A model generated the notes under the pieces. The model was not told the origin of the DNA, made no database searches, and worked only from the letters and a program-made list of their open reading frames with translations. Source: Tipula vernalis (lineage: Eukaryota; Arthropoda; Insecta; Diptera; Tipulidae). Taken from it: DNA of 64,000 nt. Positions 36,200 through 46,699 of the stretch are shown piece by piece. Both the position numbers and the translations under genes were made by a program. How positions within the stretch are numbered: position 1 is the first letter of the stretch; every line of letters begins with the position of its first letter. The stretch lies in assembly GCA_958295665.1 (NCBI GenBank), contig OY282560.1:46190333-46254332 (forward strand), read 5' to 3'.

Positions 36200-37600
36200 C
36201 TTAACACCTTAATCTAGTCCATTCGGCTCGCAAGCACCCCGGCCTCCCAGCACCCCCTTCCCTCCGCTCCACATTCTCTCTCTCATTCAACTATTTACAT
36301 GGAGAGCCCAATCCAATGGGATCCATTCCATTCCCAGGGACACCCGTTTATATGGTACCCCCACTCATCACCCGGGGAGACTCCAGAGGTGCAGAGAGGA
36401 CGTGACGCACAGTCCGCCGTGGTTATTGGTCAATGGTTTTCTGGCGCCATCCGTTCGCCTTTCCATGCTGGGCATCAAAGGCAATCAAAATTTAATGAAC
36501 TGAGGTTAACCACTCCCCAGTTCCCTGAGACTCTCCCACCAGCTGGACTACGGTTGGAGGCGGTTTATTTAATTCACCGCGAATCTTTGTTCAACGAACT
36601 TCAGGAATTCGGTTGTTTCTTGAAATTCTCCTGGGTTTTTAAGTGAACTTTGGTACAGTCGTCGCGTTTCATTGTCTAACTTCGACGTTTAGTCCAAAGT
36701 TCTTAATCGCGTAATTCTTAATCGTAGGTACTCGATAGTGGTATCATGCATATTTCTAATTGCAGATGATGACTCAGTAGCAATGGGTGGTAGTTTAAAA
36801 CCTATATCGGTTCTGTATCTCAGTCAGTTTCTTAAAGATTTCCGAGAAGCTACCCCATTTCATATAATCTCCGCAAAGAATACGGGTATTTCTATAGGTT
36901 TCAACTTTATTTCCATTGCCGTATCACTCTTTGTTGTAATCCCTTCTATCGTAGTTGTCATTCTTATTGCCATTCCTTTGTAAAATACTCTAACTCGATT
37001 TTTTACAAATAAAATTAGTAGAAAGAGAATTGAGAATTGAGCACAAGCAATCCAAAAATTATAGAGGACATAATTTTTTTACATTTCTTAATTTTTTCAA
37101 ATGTTCTATTACGATTTAGAAACAACACAACTGTGCAATTGATGCAGCAACTTATCCCAAATTTAAATATATAAAACAGTAGATATTAAGAAAAGTGGAC
37201 ATATCACTTGTGTGCTCTAAGGTATCAATATGTAAATCTGTAACAAAAATATAGAAATCCCATGGAAATTCTGCTGAGTCGAAATTATCAACTTACTTGT
37301 GGACATCAGTAACAATAAGCAAGTTAAAAATAGCCTCACCACAAAAATATAAAATTCGAATATTATTAGTCTGTATATGTATATAATTGGGGTCGCCCAC
37401 GTTCAAATTTATTTAATTAGAATAAAGCATTTAAATTCTGGGGAGTTCTTCAAGTGCAAGTCATTCAACTTAAGCACAGAAGTAAAAAATGATGTGACTA
37501 AAATAAACTCTATATAATCTCGGTTGTATCGAACGTTAATGGACTAAAGTTTTATAAAAAGTTGGGGCAATTGAAAATCACATCTACCCACAATTTTTTA
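36200..37600. other. Stretch without recognisable gene
   Basis: 36200-36660 is markedly richer in G+C than its surroundings and may be additional LINE leader or another decayed element. The open frames at 36299-36646 and 36738-36983 (+) have no recognised motif. 37000-37600 is AT-rich and leads into the lectin promoter. Confidence 0.45.
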
Positions 37601-37609
37601 TTTTTTGGA

Positions 37610-37645
37610 TATATAAACAGATGAACTTTCCTCTTATCCTCACAG
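37610..37645 (+). promoter_or_regulatory. TATA box and initiator of the lectin gene
   Basis: TATATAAA at 37610-37617 lies about 30 bp upstream of 'tcacagtt' (about 37640-37646), an initiator-like site. Transcription starting there would begin downstream of the ATG at 37621, which supports translation from the second in-frame ATG at 37666. Confidence 0.65.
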
Positions 37646-37665
37646 TTAATTTAACACATTTCAAG

Positions 37666-38262
37666 ATGAACTTAACAACAACTTTTGCATTTCTCTTATT
37701 GATCGGGTTTGTTCTGGGCGGCGAATATTTTTATTCAAATGGAACCAAATTTTACTTTAGTCATCCATTGGTAAGTAGAAGTAAACAAAAAAAAATTTCC
37801 TTATAATCTTAATTTTGAAACAAACATTTATATTTACAGAAGAAAAACTGGTATCAAGCTCAACGATTTTGTCATTCTAACAGCATGCATTTGGCTACTA
37901 TACATACCGATGAACAAAACACGATAATTCTCGATGTAATTTACACTAAATTTCGGCCCGCTAGTGATACAGATCACTTCTGGACTAGTGGCACGGATAT
38001 GGGCGAAAAAGATTTAGAATTTTATTGGGCTGAATCGGGTTATGCGACCTTGTTTACCAATTGGGTTACAGGGCATCCAATTGCTAATACTGCTGGTTGT
38101 ATTCTTTTACATGGCGGTGTATACAAATATAAATTCACCGATATAGCTTGTCTTAGCAAGTGGTACTTTATTTGTCAAGATAAATTGGTGATTCCTGATG
38201 CGTCGAAAAGGGATATGGAGTTTTTTAATTTCACTGAAACTTTAGTAAGTGAACGTGTTTGA
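37666..38262 (+). CDS. Secreted C-type lectin-like protein, two exons
   Basis: join(37666-37770, 37840-38262), 175 residues. Exon 1 encodes a hydrophobic signal peptide (about residues 1-18, 'AFLLLIGFVLG') and the start of the lectin fold. The donor is GTAAGT at 37771 and the acceptor TTTACAG ends at 37839; the 69-bp intron is phase 0. Exon 2 carries the single C-type lectin domain: the 'NWYQAQRFC' entry, 'LATIHTDEQN', a W-rich core 'DHFWTSGTD', and four cysteines (46, 122, 139, 147) spaced as the two canonical disulfides, ending 'WYFICQ'. Family members bind sugars through Ca2+ with an EPN/QPD triplet and a WND motif; here these positions read HPI and FTD, so classical Ca2+/sugar binding is doubtful. 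A short tail (about 148-175) follows. Likely haemolymph, salivary or reproductive-tract protein; the role is inferred. Confidence 0.88.
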
Positions 38263-38812
38263 TAATGTTAATTAAAAACCATTTTACATATCCATAATTG
38301 CATTTGTTTACTTTAATTTGCATTTGAAATAACTCAAAACTACTGTAATATCACGGCTGATAAAACACGTTTCACTCACCTCTACCGATTCATATGCTTT
38401 CTGAATTATTACTATGAATCCATTATACACTTCAGAGTATATGCGGTAGTCCTCTTAAGTACAAAACCCAGCAATCTAGCTAATTCAGTGAACAGCTCGG
38501 ACTCAGGCCGTGCTGTATACTGCTACGGCGACGGTTTCCGCTCTGATATTCAAGGCTGGAACTGCTTTGGTCAATCATATTAATACAATACCTTTGTTCA
38601 TCGGAGAAACGGTAACCAAATCGTTTGGTCAGCGGATTGTAGTTTTTCATAGGGATTTTCGTGTGCTTCGCCACTTTTTAACACCGCAAGCAAGGCAACA
38701 CTGCGCCATTCGCTTAACGTCCTTCTAGAGCCCTACCCAAACGAACTTATCAGTCATTTCCGCGCATTTTTAAGGAATATGTCACAAAACAACGGTTTTA
38801 ATGAACCTTAAC
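38263..38812. other. Intergenic stretch, nothing firmly recognised
   Basis: The lectin 3' UTR is expected here (ATTAAA near 38270). 38480-38760 is richer in G+C and may be decayed Gypsy pol, but no motif is clear. Confidence 0.35.
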
Positions 38813-39540
38813 TCAGTTGATTCCCCTTGCACGACGAGTATTGTACAGTAGCCAATGTCTATCAACTCGAGAAGAAACGTGCAGAAACGTGCTGAACATT
38901 AGGCCGTGAGCCAATTTGCTTTGGATGAAGTCCAAATGACGCAAATGTCTTGGAGATGCTTTTAATAGCTTATGGTTAAATGCGAAATTTATCGGTTTGT
39001 GATCGGTGTATAATGTAAACGAATGACCTTCAAGCATATCACGAAATTGCTTGACCTCTGAATAGGAGGACAACAGATCTCGATGGTATAGGAGCTGTAA
39101 CGTCTGCTTGTTGGATCACTGGTCCTATTGCTGTGTCGGATGTGTCCACCATCAGTGCCCATTTAGATGATGATGAAAGGTGTTTTTTGACAACAACTCG
39201 AATGCCTCGTCTGCCTATGTGACCAGACTCCTGTTGGAGATGAACAATCCTTTACGAAATGGCAATTTTCTGTTTGACCACTAATATTGCATCGTTTTTC
39301 CAAATGCTCCAAATTTTACGCACTCGCCCTGGATGCCACCAGTTTATCGTCCAAATATACAGAGTAGAACTGCAAACCTAGCAGAACGGAATGCATGAAG
39401 CGTTGGAATGTATTTCTTGCACTTCTCAAACCGAACTCTTCGATTGGTATCTGGTGAAAGGCGCGTACCAAATTGATGGTTGAGATAAGGACCGGCTCTA
39501 ACTGGTGTGTGAAATCTTTCAAGTAGGGAATAAATAGCGG
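38813..39540 (-). pseudogene. Ty3/Gypsy RT and RNase H fragment
   Basis: 39522-39316 reads 'DFTHQLE', 'INLVRAFHQIPIEE', then 'TFQRFMHSVLLGL' and 'YSVYLDDKLVAS' (RT catalytic box YLDD). The block normally between 'HQIP' and 'TFQRF' is deleted. 39073-38813 reads 'YSEVKQFRDMLEGHSFTLYT' followed by 'DHKPINFAFNHKL' and 'SPRHLRHLDFI' (RNase H). The order matches one minus-strand element. Inactive. Confidence 0.85.
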
Positions 39541-39574
39541 TGCGCCAGTGGACTAACTCAGGGGGCTATCACAA

Positions 39575-39775
39575 CGACAGCAGATGCCCTCCACGGCGAG
39601 AGTTTTTATGGAGCCCTTTTCAAATGTTTGTTTACCTATCGTTCAACGCCCGATAAAATTACTGGCAAATCGCCCATCTGAATTATTGCACGGAAGACAA
39701 CCACGAAACCTGTTGTTCATTTTAATTTCCGAAGAACGGTCAAAAAATTATTCGAAGGGTGTTTTGAAGTTCTAA
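39575..39775 (+). pseudogene. Ty3/Gypsy integrase C-terminal fragment
   Basis: Across one frameshift the plus strand reads 'YRSTPDKITGKSPSELLHGR' and then 'QPRNLL', a conserved end of the Gypsy integrase core. Orientation is opposite to the neighbouring RT fragment, so it comes from a different insertion or an inversion. Confidence 0.75.
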
Positions 39776-41000
39776 TCAACGGAAGTCAACACAAAAAACT
39801 TTTCGACTGGGAAAACCTGGATTTCTGGTAAAATTGTTAAATCTATTGGGGGAGTTGCAGATGTCATAAAAATCCAGTTCGAGTTATAGAACAGTTAACA
39901 AAACTCATGATTCAATTTCAACAAATGAGGCAAGTTCTAATGAAATTCAATTTGGTAATTATCAATCTGACATCGTTACTGGTTCAAAGGTCAGAGCTGC
40001 ATCATCCTCAGTATGTATACACAACAGTTAGAATTGAGTCATAGTCAAGAGAAAATCAAGGAAGAAATATTCCAGTTGCTCAAAACCGGGATCCTGAAAT
40101 GACTTAAGCAACTATGCCCAGAATATCAGAATGGCCCAAGCGACAAACCATACGGTTACAAATTTAATCCATTTAAAGAGGAGGAAATGATGATATAGTG
40201 ACTGATGAATGAACTATGTAAATGGTATGGCTGAGATGATGGTTCTGCTCTATAGTGTGCGGCTCGGAAAGGGTGTGTAAACAATTTTAAGACGAGACTA
40301 TCGGTATACCATTTTGTTCATTGTTACGCACCTAACAAGTTAAACATCGTCGGTGCGATAGAGCAAACCTTTCAAGATTTTAAACTTTTTTTCTGCTTCT
40401 CCTAAGGGTAAAGATTTACTTTTTGACGTTTCCAAATAAAGATCTCCTGATTACCATAGAAACTGACCAATGTTGATTGATAACTTAGAAATATGATTCC
40501 AACCGGAGCGTTTATTTAAGGAAGTTGTGCATTTGTCCATTTGGCCAGTAAATATGTCACCTTTGAAGATGCCTTTGCAACTTTGTGTGCATTTAGGTAA
40601 ATCTTACTCAAAAGTTCCATAATTGTGAATTTGTGTAATTTTATTTGTATGCAAATTGAAAACCGCCGATCAATTGAATGAAATTAAATGTAACAAAATA
40701 TTTTGGAAAGAGCAGAATCGGACATTACACTAAATATATTAACAAATTTGTTTCAACTGACTTGGAATTGGAAGGTCTAGATTATGCATAGCCTGAGTAA
40801 TTTTTTAGATTTGTAAAATAACCGTACACTTTTCAAACAGTATTCCCTTTGGGTTTCGAAAACTCCTTATAAGTCATACGAGTGGAAAAGCACGGATGAA
40901 AAAATTCAAGGAGCGCTTCACAATCTCTAAGTTACTCGCCATATAATAAGAACCCCAGACATTGCAACAATCAACCAAGAAAACATCCAGAACAGGAAAC
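39776..41000. other. Decayed stretch, probably remnant of the same element as the env-like frame
   Basis: Many stops. Words just before 41003 run in register with the env-like open frame, so part of this stretch may be upstream env. Nothing else is recognisable. Confidence 0.35.
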
Positions 41001-41002
41001 GG

Positions 41003-41293
41003 TTGAAAAAGGTTTATCTAAAGCAAATCACCCACCAAGCTTGGATATGGACGCTTTCCGGAGGAATATCATTCTCCACTATTTGCATTATCATATTATT
41101 CCTATACATTTGTATCTACAGTAACAAAACAGCAGTACAAATAAAGAACCCAAATGAAACTGTTCTAAAGGTCACATCTGTACAGCAGAATAACCATAGT
41201 ACATCATATCAATACTTACATAGAAAAGCAGGTGTTGGATCAAAGGACAAGGACGCACTTTCTCCATCCCCGGGAGGAGTTATAGTTACATAG
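41003..41293 (+). pseudogene. Envelope-like C-terminal fragment of an insect Gypsy (errantivirus-type) element
   Basis: A 96-residue open frame with one strongly hydrophobic transmembrane segment (about residues 17-40, rich in Ile/Leu/Phe) after a basic, Trp-containing region, and a polar cytoplasmic tail. The frame ends within the predicted LTR start. That layout fits the env C-terminus of errantivirus-type Gypsy elements, which abuts the polypurine tract. Only the tail end of the protein is present and upstream sequence is riddled with stops, so it is inactive. The assignment is inference from layout and composition. Confidence 0.5.
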
Positions 41294-41573
41294 GATATAT
41301 CATAAGGGATAGGACACAGCATCAAGAAAACGCAACATCAGCATAACGTGTGGATCGAAACCAAAACCCCAACGTGATGATCAATGACAATATGAATCGT
41401 AAGAAATGCAGATTCATCAAATTGTGTTAATAATTTTCCTAGCTTGTAAGTAGATTACTTTAAGAAAACAGATAAATAGAACAAAGATAGAATAATTAAG
41501 TTAGTCTTAAGTGAATAATTAAAAGTGTAACTTGAAATTAATAAAAATAAAGATAAAAGAAATAAAAATTACT
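41278..41573 (+). mobile_element. Candidate 3' LTR of the Gypsy/errantivirus-type element
   Basis: A purine tract GGGAGG (41272-41277) is followed by AGTTA, the usual LTR start in this group. A possible end ...ATTACT at 41573 gives AGT...ACT termini and 296 bp. AATAAA-like signals lie near the end. No second LTR is seen in the window. Confidence 0.4.
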
Positions 41574-42073
41574 TTTCAATTTTAATTTTTTTATATTATG
41601 TACCGTATCCATAATTTTATAATAAATTTAGCCGAGACACAATCCTAAAAAATATTTCGGCCTGAATTTCGGGCTAACTTCACATACATGTTGGACTGCA
41701 TGTACGCGTGGATTCGAATCCTATCCTCGTCGAATTTTGTCTAATTTATGTTTTAACAAATGAACAAAAAGTTGGAATACTTTTTAAAAATAGAACACAA
41801 CAAATCAGGATGAATCACGATATTGTTTGAATGTTGTAATTGCAGCCACTGTTCAAGTTCAATTAACTTCTCGTCAATAATATCACATCTAATTAGCTGA
41901 CAATCATCACATTTATTTCTTGTTTATGCAAAATCATCATCACAAACTAACAAATTCAATCGATAATTTATAAAATCAATATTTTTCACAACTCGCGGGG
42001 AAATCTTTTTACGTTACACAAAGAAGAACAACGATTGTACATTAAATCACAAATTTTTTTATTTTTTTTTAAT
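41574..42073. other. AT-rich intergenic stretch
   Basis: No gene seen. It contains several TAATTA/ATCGAT-type words (41860-41970) and an isolated tRNA B-box-like palindrome (41710-41721) without a foldable tRNA. Confidence 0.4.
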
Positions 42074-42079
42074 TTTATT
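42074..42079 (-). terminator. Polyadenylation signal of the Gly/Tyr-rich peptide gene
   Basis: AATAAA on the minus strand, 65 bp after the proposed stop codon. Confidence 0.6.
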
Positions 42080-42144
42080 CATCATTTCGTATAAAAATCA
42101 CATCACATAATACATATATTACCGTTTTCAGGTGTCCCTAATAA

Positions 42145-42576
42145 TTACCAATAGTATGATCTGTAGTATCTTGGATAGCCCCATCCACCGTAATCTACAA
42201 AACACGACAAAAAATAAAAATTTAGTAAGTCCTTTCCTATTTACATTGTGCCACATATACTCGTACATCTTGGATAACCCCAACCATAACTTCTATATCC
42301 ACCACCCCATCCTCCGTAACGGCGGCCCCATCCACCCCATCCAAATTCCGACTTTTCCAAATCATCAGATTCTTGTGGTATTTGTGGTGATTGTTCTAAC
42401 TCGCCAGTTTCACTGGCATCACTACTCGCGACAAGTGATTCCAATGCTGGCACCGAAACACAGTACACAACACTTAAAATGGCCAAGAAACAAATAACCT
42501 AAGAAGAAAAACAATAAAAAATTTCACAAATTTTCACATGTCACTTTAAAAAAATTTCTTCACAAACCTTAAACAT
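42145..42576 (-). CDS. Secreted Gly/Tyr/Trp-rich small peptide precursor, three exons
   Basis: complement join(42145-42194, 42267-42498, 42568-42576), 96 residues. Exon 1 is only ATG-TTT-AAG (Met-Phe-Lys), donor GTTTGT. Exon 2 follows acceptor CTTCTTAG and completes a signal peptide ('VICFLAILSVVYCVSVPA', cleavage about residue 21). Next come an acidic spacer rich in Ser/Glu/Pro and a Gly/Trp/Tyr/Arg tail ('GWGGWGRRYGGWGGGY'). Exon 3 (acceptor TTTTGTAG ending 42195) adds a second YGGWGYPR copy and ends in an aromatic tail; the exon 2 donor GTACGA at 42266 joins it in frame and makes the repeat exact. Without splicing, exon 2 would read to a stop at 42241 with a Cys-containing end. Such tails occur in insect neuropeptide-like or immune-induced small proteins and in cuticle-type peptides. 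Function unknown; an antimicrobial or structural role is inference. Confidence 0.8.
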
Positions 42577-42641
42577 TTTCAGGAGATTTTATTTTATATA
42601 CGTTCCCAAACTATTTACGACTTATTCAATTTTCAATTTTA

Positions 42642-42678
42642 AACTGACTCCGTTGACATATCCCGTCCACCTTATATA
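42642..42678 (-). promoter_or_regulatory. TATA box and initiator of the Gly/Tyr-rich peptide gene
   Basis: On the minus strand TATATAAG (42678-42671) lies about 29 bp upstream of an exact fly initiator TCAGTT (42647-42642), about 70 nt before the ATG. The spacing is canonical and strongly supports a real promoter. Confidence 0.8.
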
Positions 42679-42679
42679 G

Positions 42680-43730
42680 GCAAAAGGTACACACAAGAAT
42701 ATAACATGTTTTCGTGTACAAGACGTTATTACACCAAAAAAAAAAAAAAAAAAAAAAATTATTTAAGAATGAATGTGTACAAGAGTCATCCGAATACGAG
42801 AATTTTTTTTTTGATAACAACAATTCTATACGTGTAAATTACTCTCAATTTGTTTTTGTTGTTATTCGCGTTTTTAACTCGTTTCTTTAATAAAAGTGTT
42901 TTCATCTTGGGGAAGAACACAGAAAAAAAAAACGTAGATTTATTTTTAAGCCTTTAAGTGTTGTACATCCGAATCGCATTCAATTTGCAATTGGCAAAGA
43001 AATGAAACAATGTCATATCGCGCGCAGGTCAATGAAATCTTCATTCGCATCGTTGTTGAACGCTTTGTATTTTTTTTTTTTGCGGTTGGTTGTTTTCTGT
43101 GCCTGCAATTTTTACTGTGTTAATGTTACTTAGCGAGTGTGATTTATTGGGTAAGTAGTCTGTGTGGTATACCATAAAACAAAAAATCATTTATGATGTT
43201 TGAGAATGGAATAAAAGTGGCGCGATTTGATGAGGCCAAAATTCCCCGAATTTTTATTTTAGTCTTAAATTTTGACATGTAATATTAATCACAAATGTCG
43301 GTTTTAAAAATGTCGTAAATATTTAGCTCAAATACGTTTGAAGATGTTGATTTTAGTTTCTCTGAGACTATTTTAAGAAATTACTTGGGTCACAAGTAAA
43401 GTGAGCCGAAATGGCGCAGAACTTGTTGATAAGCGTAATTAGTCATGTGTGTTATTCAAGAATCTGCAGGTCTGTTTCGTGTCTATGGGCAGGAGATTGC
43501 ATTGGTAGCATATTATCAACGATTTGATACTATCAAGCTGTACAAACGACACCTTTGTTGCATATGCCGTTGCCACTGCCTCGACTTCCTTCACTTTATT
43601 TATTTTTTTTCAAAATGTGGAAGCAATTTTAACGAAAAGCAAATAGCATTGAAGGTAGTAGGAGAGAAGGGACTCAGACCTCAAAAAAGGCAATAATTAA
43701 AGTGAGAGCACGCACGAGTAACATGACGAT
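42680..43730. other. Intergenic stretch, nothing recognised
   Basis: It contains a 21-bp A tract near 42738 and several T/A homopolymers. The open frame 43445-43696 has no recognised motif. Confidence 0.45.
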
Positions 43731-43732
43731 TA

Positions 43733-43900
43733 ATTATGGGATGGCTGGGTGGTATCGACAATTTATCGGAAAATTTCGTAACTTCACAACATCAATAACA
43801 GACTGCCTGAAGAAAGCCAAATTAGTTCAGCTCTAGGCTTTATTATGATGTGATGCATGTGTACTAAAGGCGTACAAGCAATTCCATCTCAAAAGGATGT
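43733..43900 (+). pseudogene. Ty3/Gypsy RT-RNase H junction fragment
   Basis: It reads 'MGMAGWYRQFIGKFRNFTTS' then 'ITDCLKK', matching the RT connection region of Gypsy elements (F.G..GWYR.FI..F). It is isolated and decays after about 100 bp. Confidence 0.7.
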
Positions 43901-44439
43901 AAAGTACCAGGTCTTTAATATATGTACGTCATCGGCTAAAACCTGAATAACGTTCAACGATTAGCTCAACGAGCCAAATTATTTTTCCGGACATGCATTC
44001 AAGAATTTAAACTGGTTAAAATATGCAACTTTCCGAAAAACAGATCAGACAGTCCTTCAGCTAGAACCGAATTATTATTGGTTAAAAAAGCACGATGGGG
44101 TTTTAACGGAATATGCCAGTCTACGTGGCCAATCCAATCCAATTGTGATGAACTATACTAAATTTTACAGAGTTTAGTACATTATGTAAAATGACATAAA
44201 ATCTGTCACATGTTGCATTAACTCCGGTGTTCGACAAGCAGAATAGCTCTATCGCTGATACTCCTTAGTCTCACAGTATCTGCTATAGCAACGGTGTGTG
44301 TAGCACTTTAAACTTTGTTTGGTAGTTTGAAAATTGTGTTGCGGAACGCAATGTAGCTTAGCGATGGAGAGTCATAAGGTTCAGATACTGGGATCTCTTT
44401 CACTTAATGATAATATTGTAGTGGAGGATATTAAGAAGC

Positions 44440-45015
44440 GTCTTGTCGACGAAATGGGATTCTAAAATAGGTTTTAGATAAAGTTCTGGAATATAGCCAA
44501 TTAGAATGGGGATTACCTATTTGCTGCATCGTTTATGGAAACTGCAAAAGGCAATAGCTTTTATGATATTGTCTGTTGATATTTTTGAGAATTTGGCAGC
44601 TGTTGAGGTTTCTCATATTGATATATTTAGTATACATCTGCCGGGAAATTTAATCCCAAACAAAGGAAAATAAGAAAAAATGGGTGGGAGCACGCTTAGC
44701 ATCAATGAAACTTCTAATGTTAGTGTAGGGTCTCGGAATTAGAAAAATCATTTTAGAATTTAATTTCGGTAGTGGATGTCAAATTTTATCCAAATCAGTT
44801 AAGGAATAGCTGAATTCTAACCAAACAGGCTATTTTCCACAATTTTATCTAAAAATAATTTTAAATCTTCTTATTCCAGAACTTCATCTGAAAATCATTT
44901 TAGAATCCCACTTCCAAGATTGCCAAATTTCACTAAAATCGGGGAAGGAATAGCCAAGTTCCATACTAGTTGGGCATATTCTAGAAATTTATCTAAATAT
45001 CGTTTACTAAAATTT
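44440..45015. repeat. Dispersed repeat R2 with internal inverted copies
   Basis: 44450-44510 ('gggattctaaaat', 'gttctggaatatagcc') and 44740-45010 contain the same words in opposite orientation ('ccagaacttcatctgaaaat', 'ttttagaatccc'), with further diverged tandem units. Related copies lie at 62310-62520 and, in fragment form, 51955-52015. Confidence 0.65.
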
Positions 45016-45189
45016 CTTTATTTAAGGATATTGAAGGTGGTTTAGCGCCTATTGGATGGGGGGACCAAAGTTCAGTAGATTATTCTATCAGCTCCGTAAC
45101 CTTCTAGTGGGGTGCACATCATGAGGGCTGTTCTGGTCATGTATTAGACAGCTGCGGGATGGGTACAATTGTGTAAGGGGTAACCTGTT

Positions 45190-45450
45190 CACAATTCGCA
45201 AATGTACGTGCTGCCTCCTCGTGGCAACCACCGGTAACTAAAGCCATTTGCCACATTGTGGCCATATGCCACAGGCTAAAGTATGGCGCTAAAGGAGAAA
45301 TACTTGACAAAAACCGAATGAAGAAGATGAATAGGTTAATCAGCCCAAAGTATGCTGGATACCAGGTACCCTCCAGTTTTATTTAGCCTTCTTGTGCTAA
45401 AACTGGGTGACCTCCAAGCGACTTTCTATTCCCAGCAACTTGTAAGAGAT
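45190..45450 (+). mobile_element. LOA-type LINE leader fragment (copy F)
   Basis: It shares 'cgtg(c/t)t(g/a)cctcc(t/a)cgtgg', '(c/t)ggtaacta' and 'cgctaaaggag' with the region before copy A (about 9525-9625), and '(c/t)ccagtt(t/g)tatttagcctt' with the copy E leader (minus, about 36090-36130). No coding part follows, so this is a leader-only remnant. Confidence 0.55.
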
Positions 45451-46109
45451 ACAACAATTAAGGAGGGTAAATAACAAATGTAGGAGAGTGCATCACAATT
45501 GGATCAGGTTGGCCACGTAGACTGGCATATGGCCAATTTATCCCACAATATGGTTTATCCGAGAATATTTCAACGATATAAAACTTTTAAAATAATCCAA
45601 AATTATTAAAAATTCCAAAAACTGTGAAATATATTATAGTTCATTGACCGCTATATGGCTTAGCTATTGTAAGAAATGTGTCCAGCCTTCGGGACATTTC
45701 CAGAATCGGCACTAAATAACTATTTAAACCATCAAAAATCAGTCAACTTTTAAATTAACTGAAATATAGTAATGTTCAACACAATTTGATGCCCCTGTAG
45801 TATTCATGTTATTCGTTTGGCCGATAATTTAAACAAACGAAGAGAAGCGATATGACGAACAGAAAGCTAAAATTTGGGTTTTCTTCCCACCGTTGAGAAA
45901 TGGCGTATATACCATTTGATTCCACTATACTTAGGGCTATTATTCTCCGACAATGTATTATGAGTCCACTATCTCGATCTCTTTTCCTACCATTTTCAAG
46001 CTGGTTAGCTTGCATTAAAAAAGAACGACACGATTTCAACTCGTGAAAATAAATGGAAGAATAGTCTATGCCAGTTGTGTTTTCTCCACAAGAAAAAATA
46101 TAATGCAGT

Positions 46110-46440
46110 TCCTAAGCAATCACCAAATCAATTCACCCACTAAACCCTCAACTCAATCACCAATTTAACCTTAATTCAACTTTCAACTCAATCTCAACTC
46201 AATGATTCAACATGATCCCAAAAATGCATACGATAGAAGCATGTCAGCTCGGCCCCCAACTAACTCAACCATCAACTCCAACGCCCAACTACAGATTCCA
46301 AAGACTTTGAAATTCTCCGCCTTGACCCTAGGAACAGATTGGAGAAAAAAATTCCAAATCGGATAAGATACCGTGAGTGTAGACACCCAGACAGACTTCT
46401 ACTCGAGAACCTTCCAAACGTCGAGAAAAGTATCCAAGTA
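46110..46440 (+). repeat. Dispersed repeat R1 (CAACTCAA-rich plus conserved tail)
   Basis: A stretch of 'caactcaa' and 'ctcaaccc' words is followed by a conserved tail with 'ccttgacc(c/a)tag(g/a)aacagattgg', 'gataccgtgagtg' and 'acacccagacag'. The same order occurs at 52145-52660 and, reversed, at 61975-62300. Confidence 0.75.
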
Positions 46441-46699
46441 ACATTTCATTGTTTCTTAATCGTTGAGAAACAGTTTCGCAACTGTAGTTGCCGTAATCAA
46501 GAGGTTGCTAATTAGTTGTATCAACGGAGTAACACCTTCCAGTAAATACCCAGTTATTCTGCAACTTTAGTTCTCGACGAGTTTGATGATAACGTTGCGA
46601 CTTCGTTTAATTAAAACTGAGCAGGAACGTTGCATTTAGACGTTATATAAACGTTACAAAGTAAGATTATAAACGTTTCGTTGTAACGCTACATAAACG

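Larger units (their letters stand above)
31000..36200 (-). mobile_element. LOA-clade LINE copy E, long, interrupted by a satellite-like insertion
   Basis: The minus order is leader (about 36200-36040), ORF1 (36034-34725), ORF2 (34732 to about 31100) and a 3' end near 31000 with 'aactaacctaacttaac'. The leader shares 'gctgggggccc', 'cagtcgctaacgg' and 'gatctctgcaca' with copies A and C. It is the best preserved LOA copy in the window but has a deleted endonuclease N-terminus, frameshifts and a ~325-bp satellite-like insertion (31268-31592) near the end of ORF2. Confidence 0.88.

Noticed and set aside
36299..36646. 115-codon plus-strand open frame
   Set aside because: Lies in the G+C-rich region beside the LINE leader; no motif, no start context. 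More likely LINE-associated non-coding DNA.
37621..37665. Upstream ATG at 37621 as the lectin start
   Set aside because: It lies only 4 bp after the TATA box and upstream of the expected transcription start; the ATG at 37666 gives a standard signal peptide.
41710..41721. tRNA B-box-like word GGATTCGAATCC
   Set aside because: The word is palindromic and no acceptor, D or anticodon arm can be placed around it at tRNA spacing.
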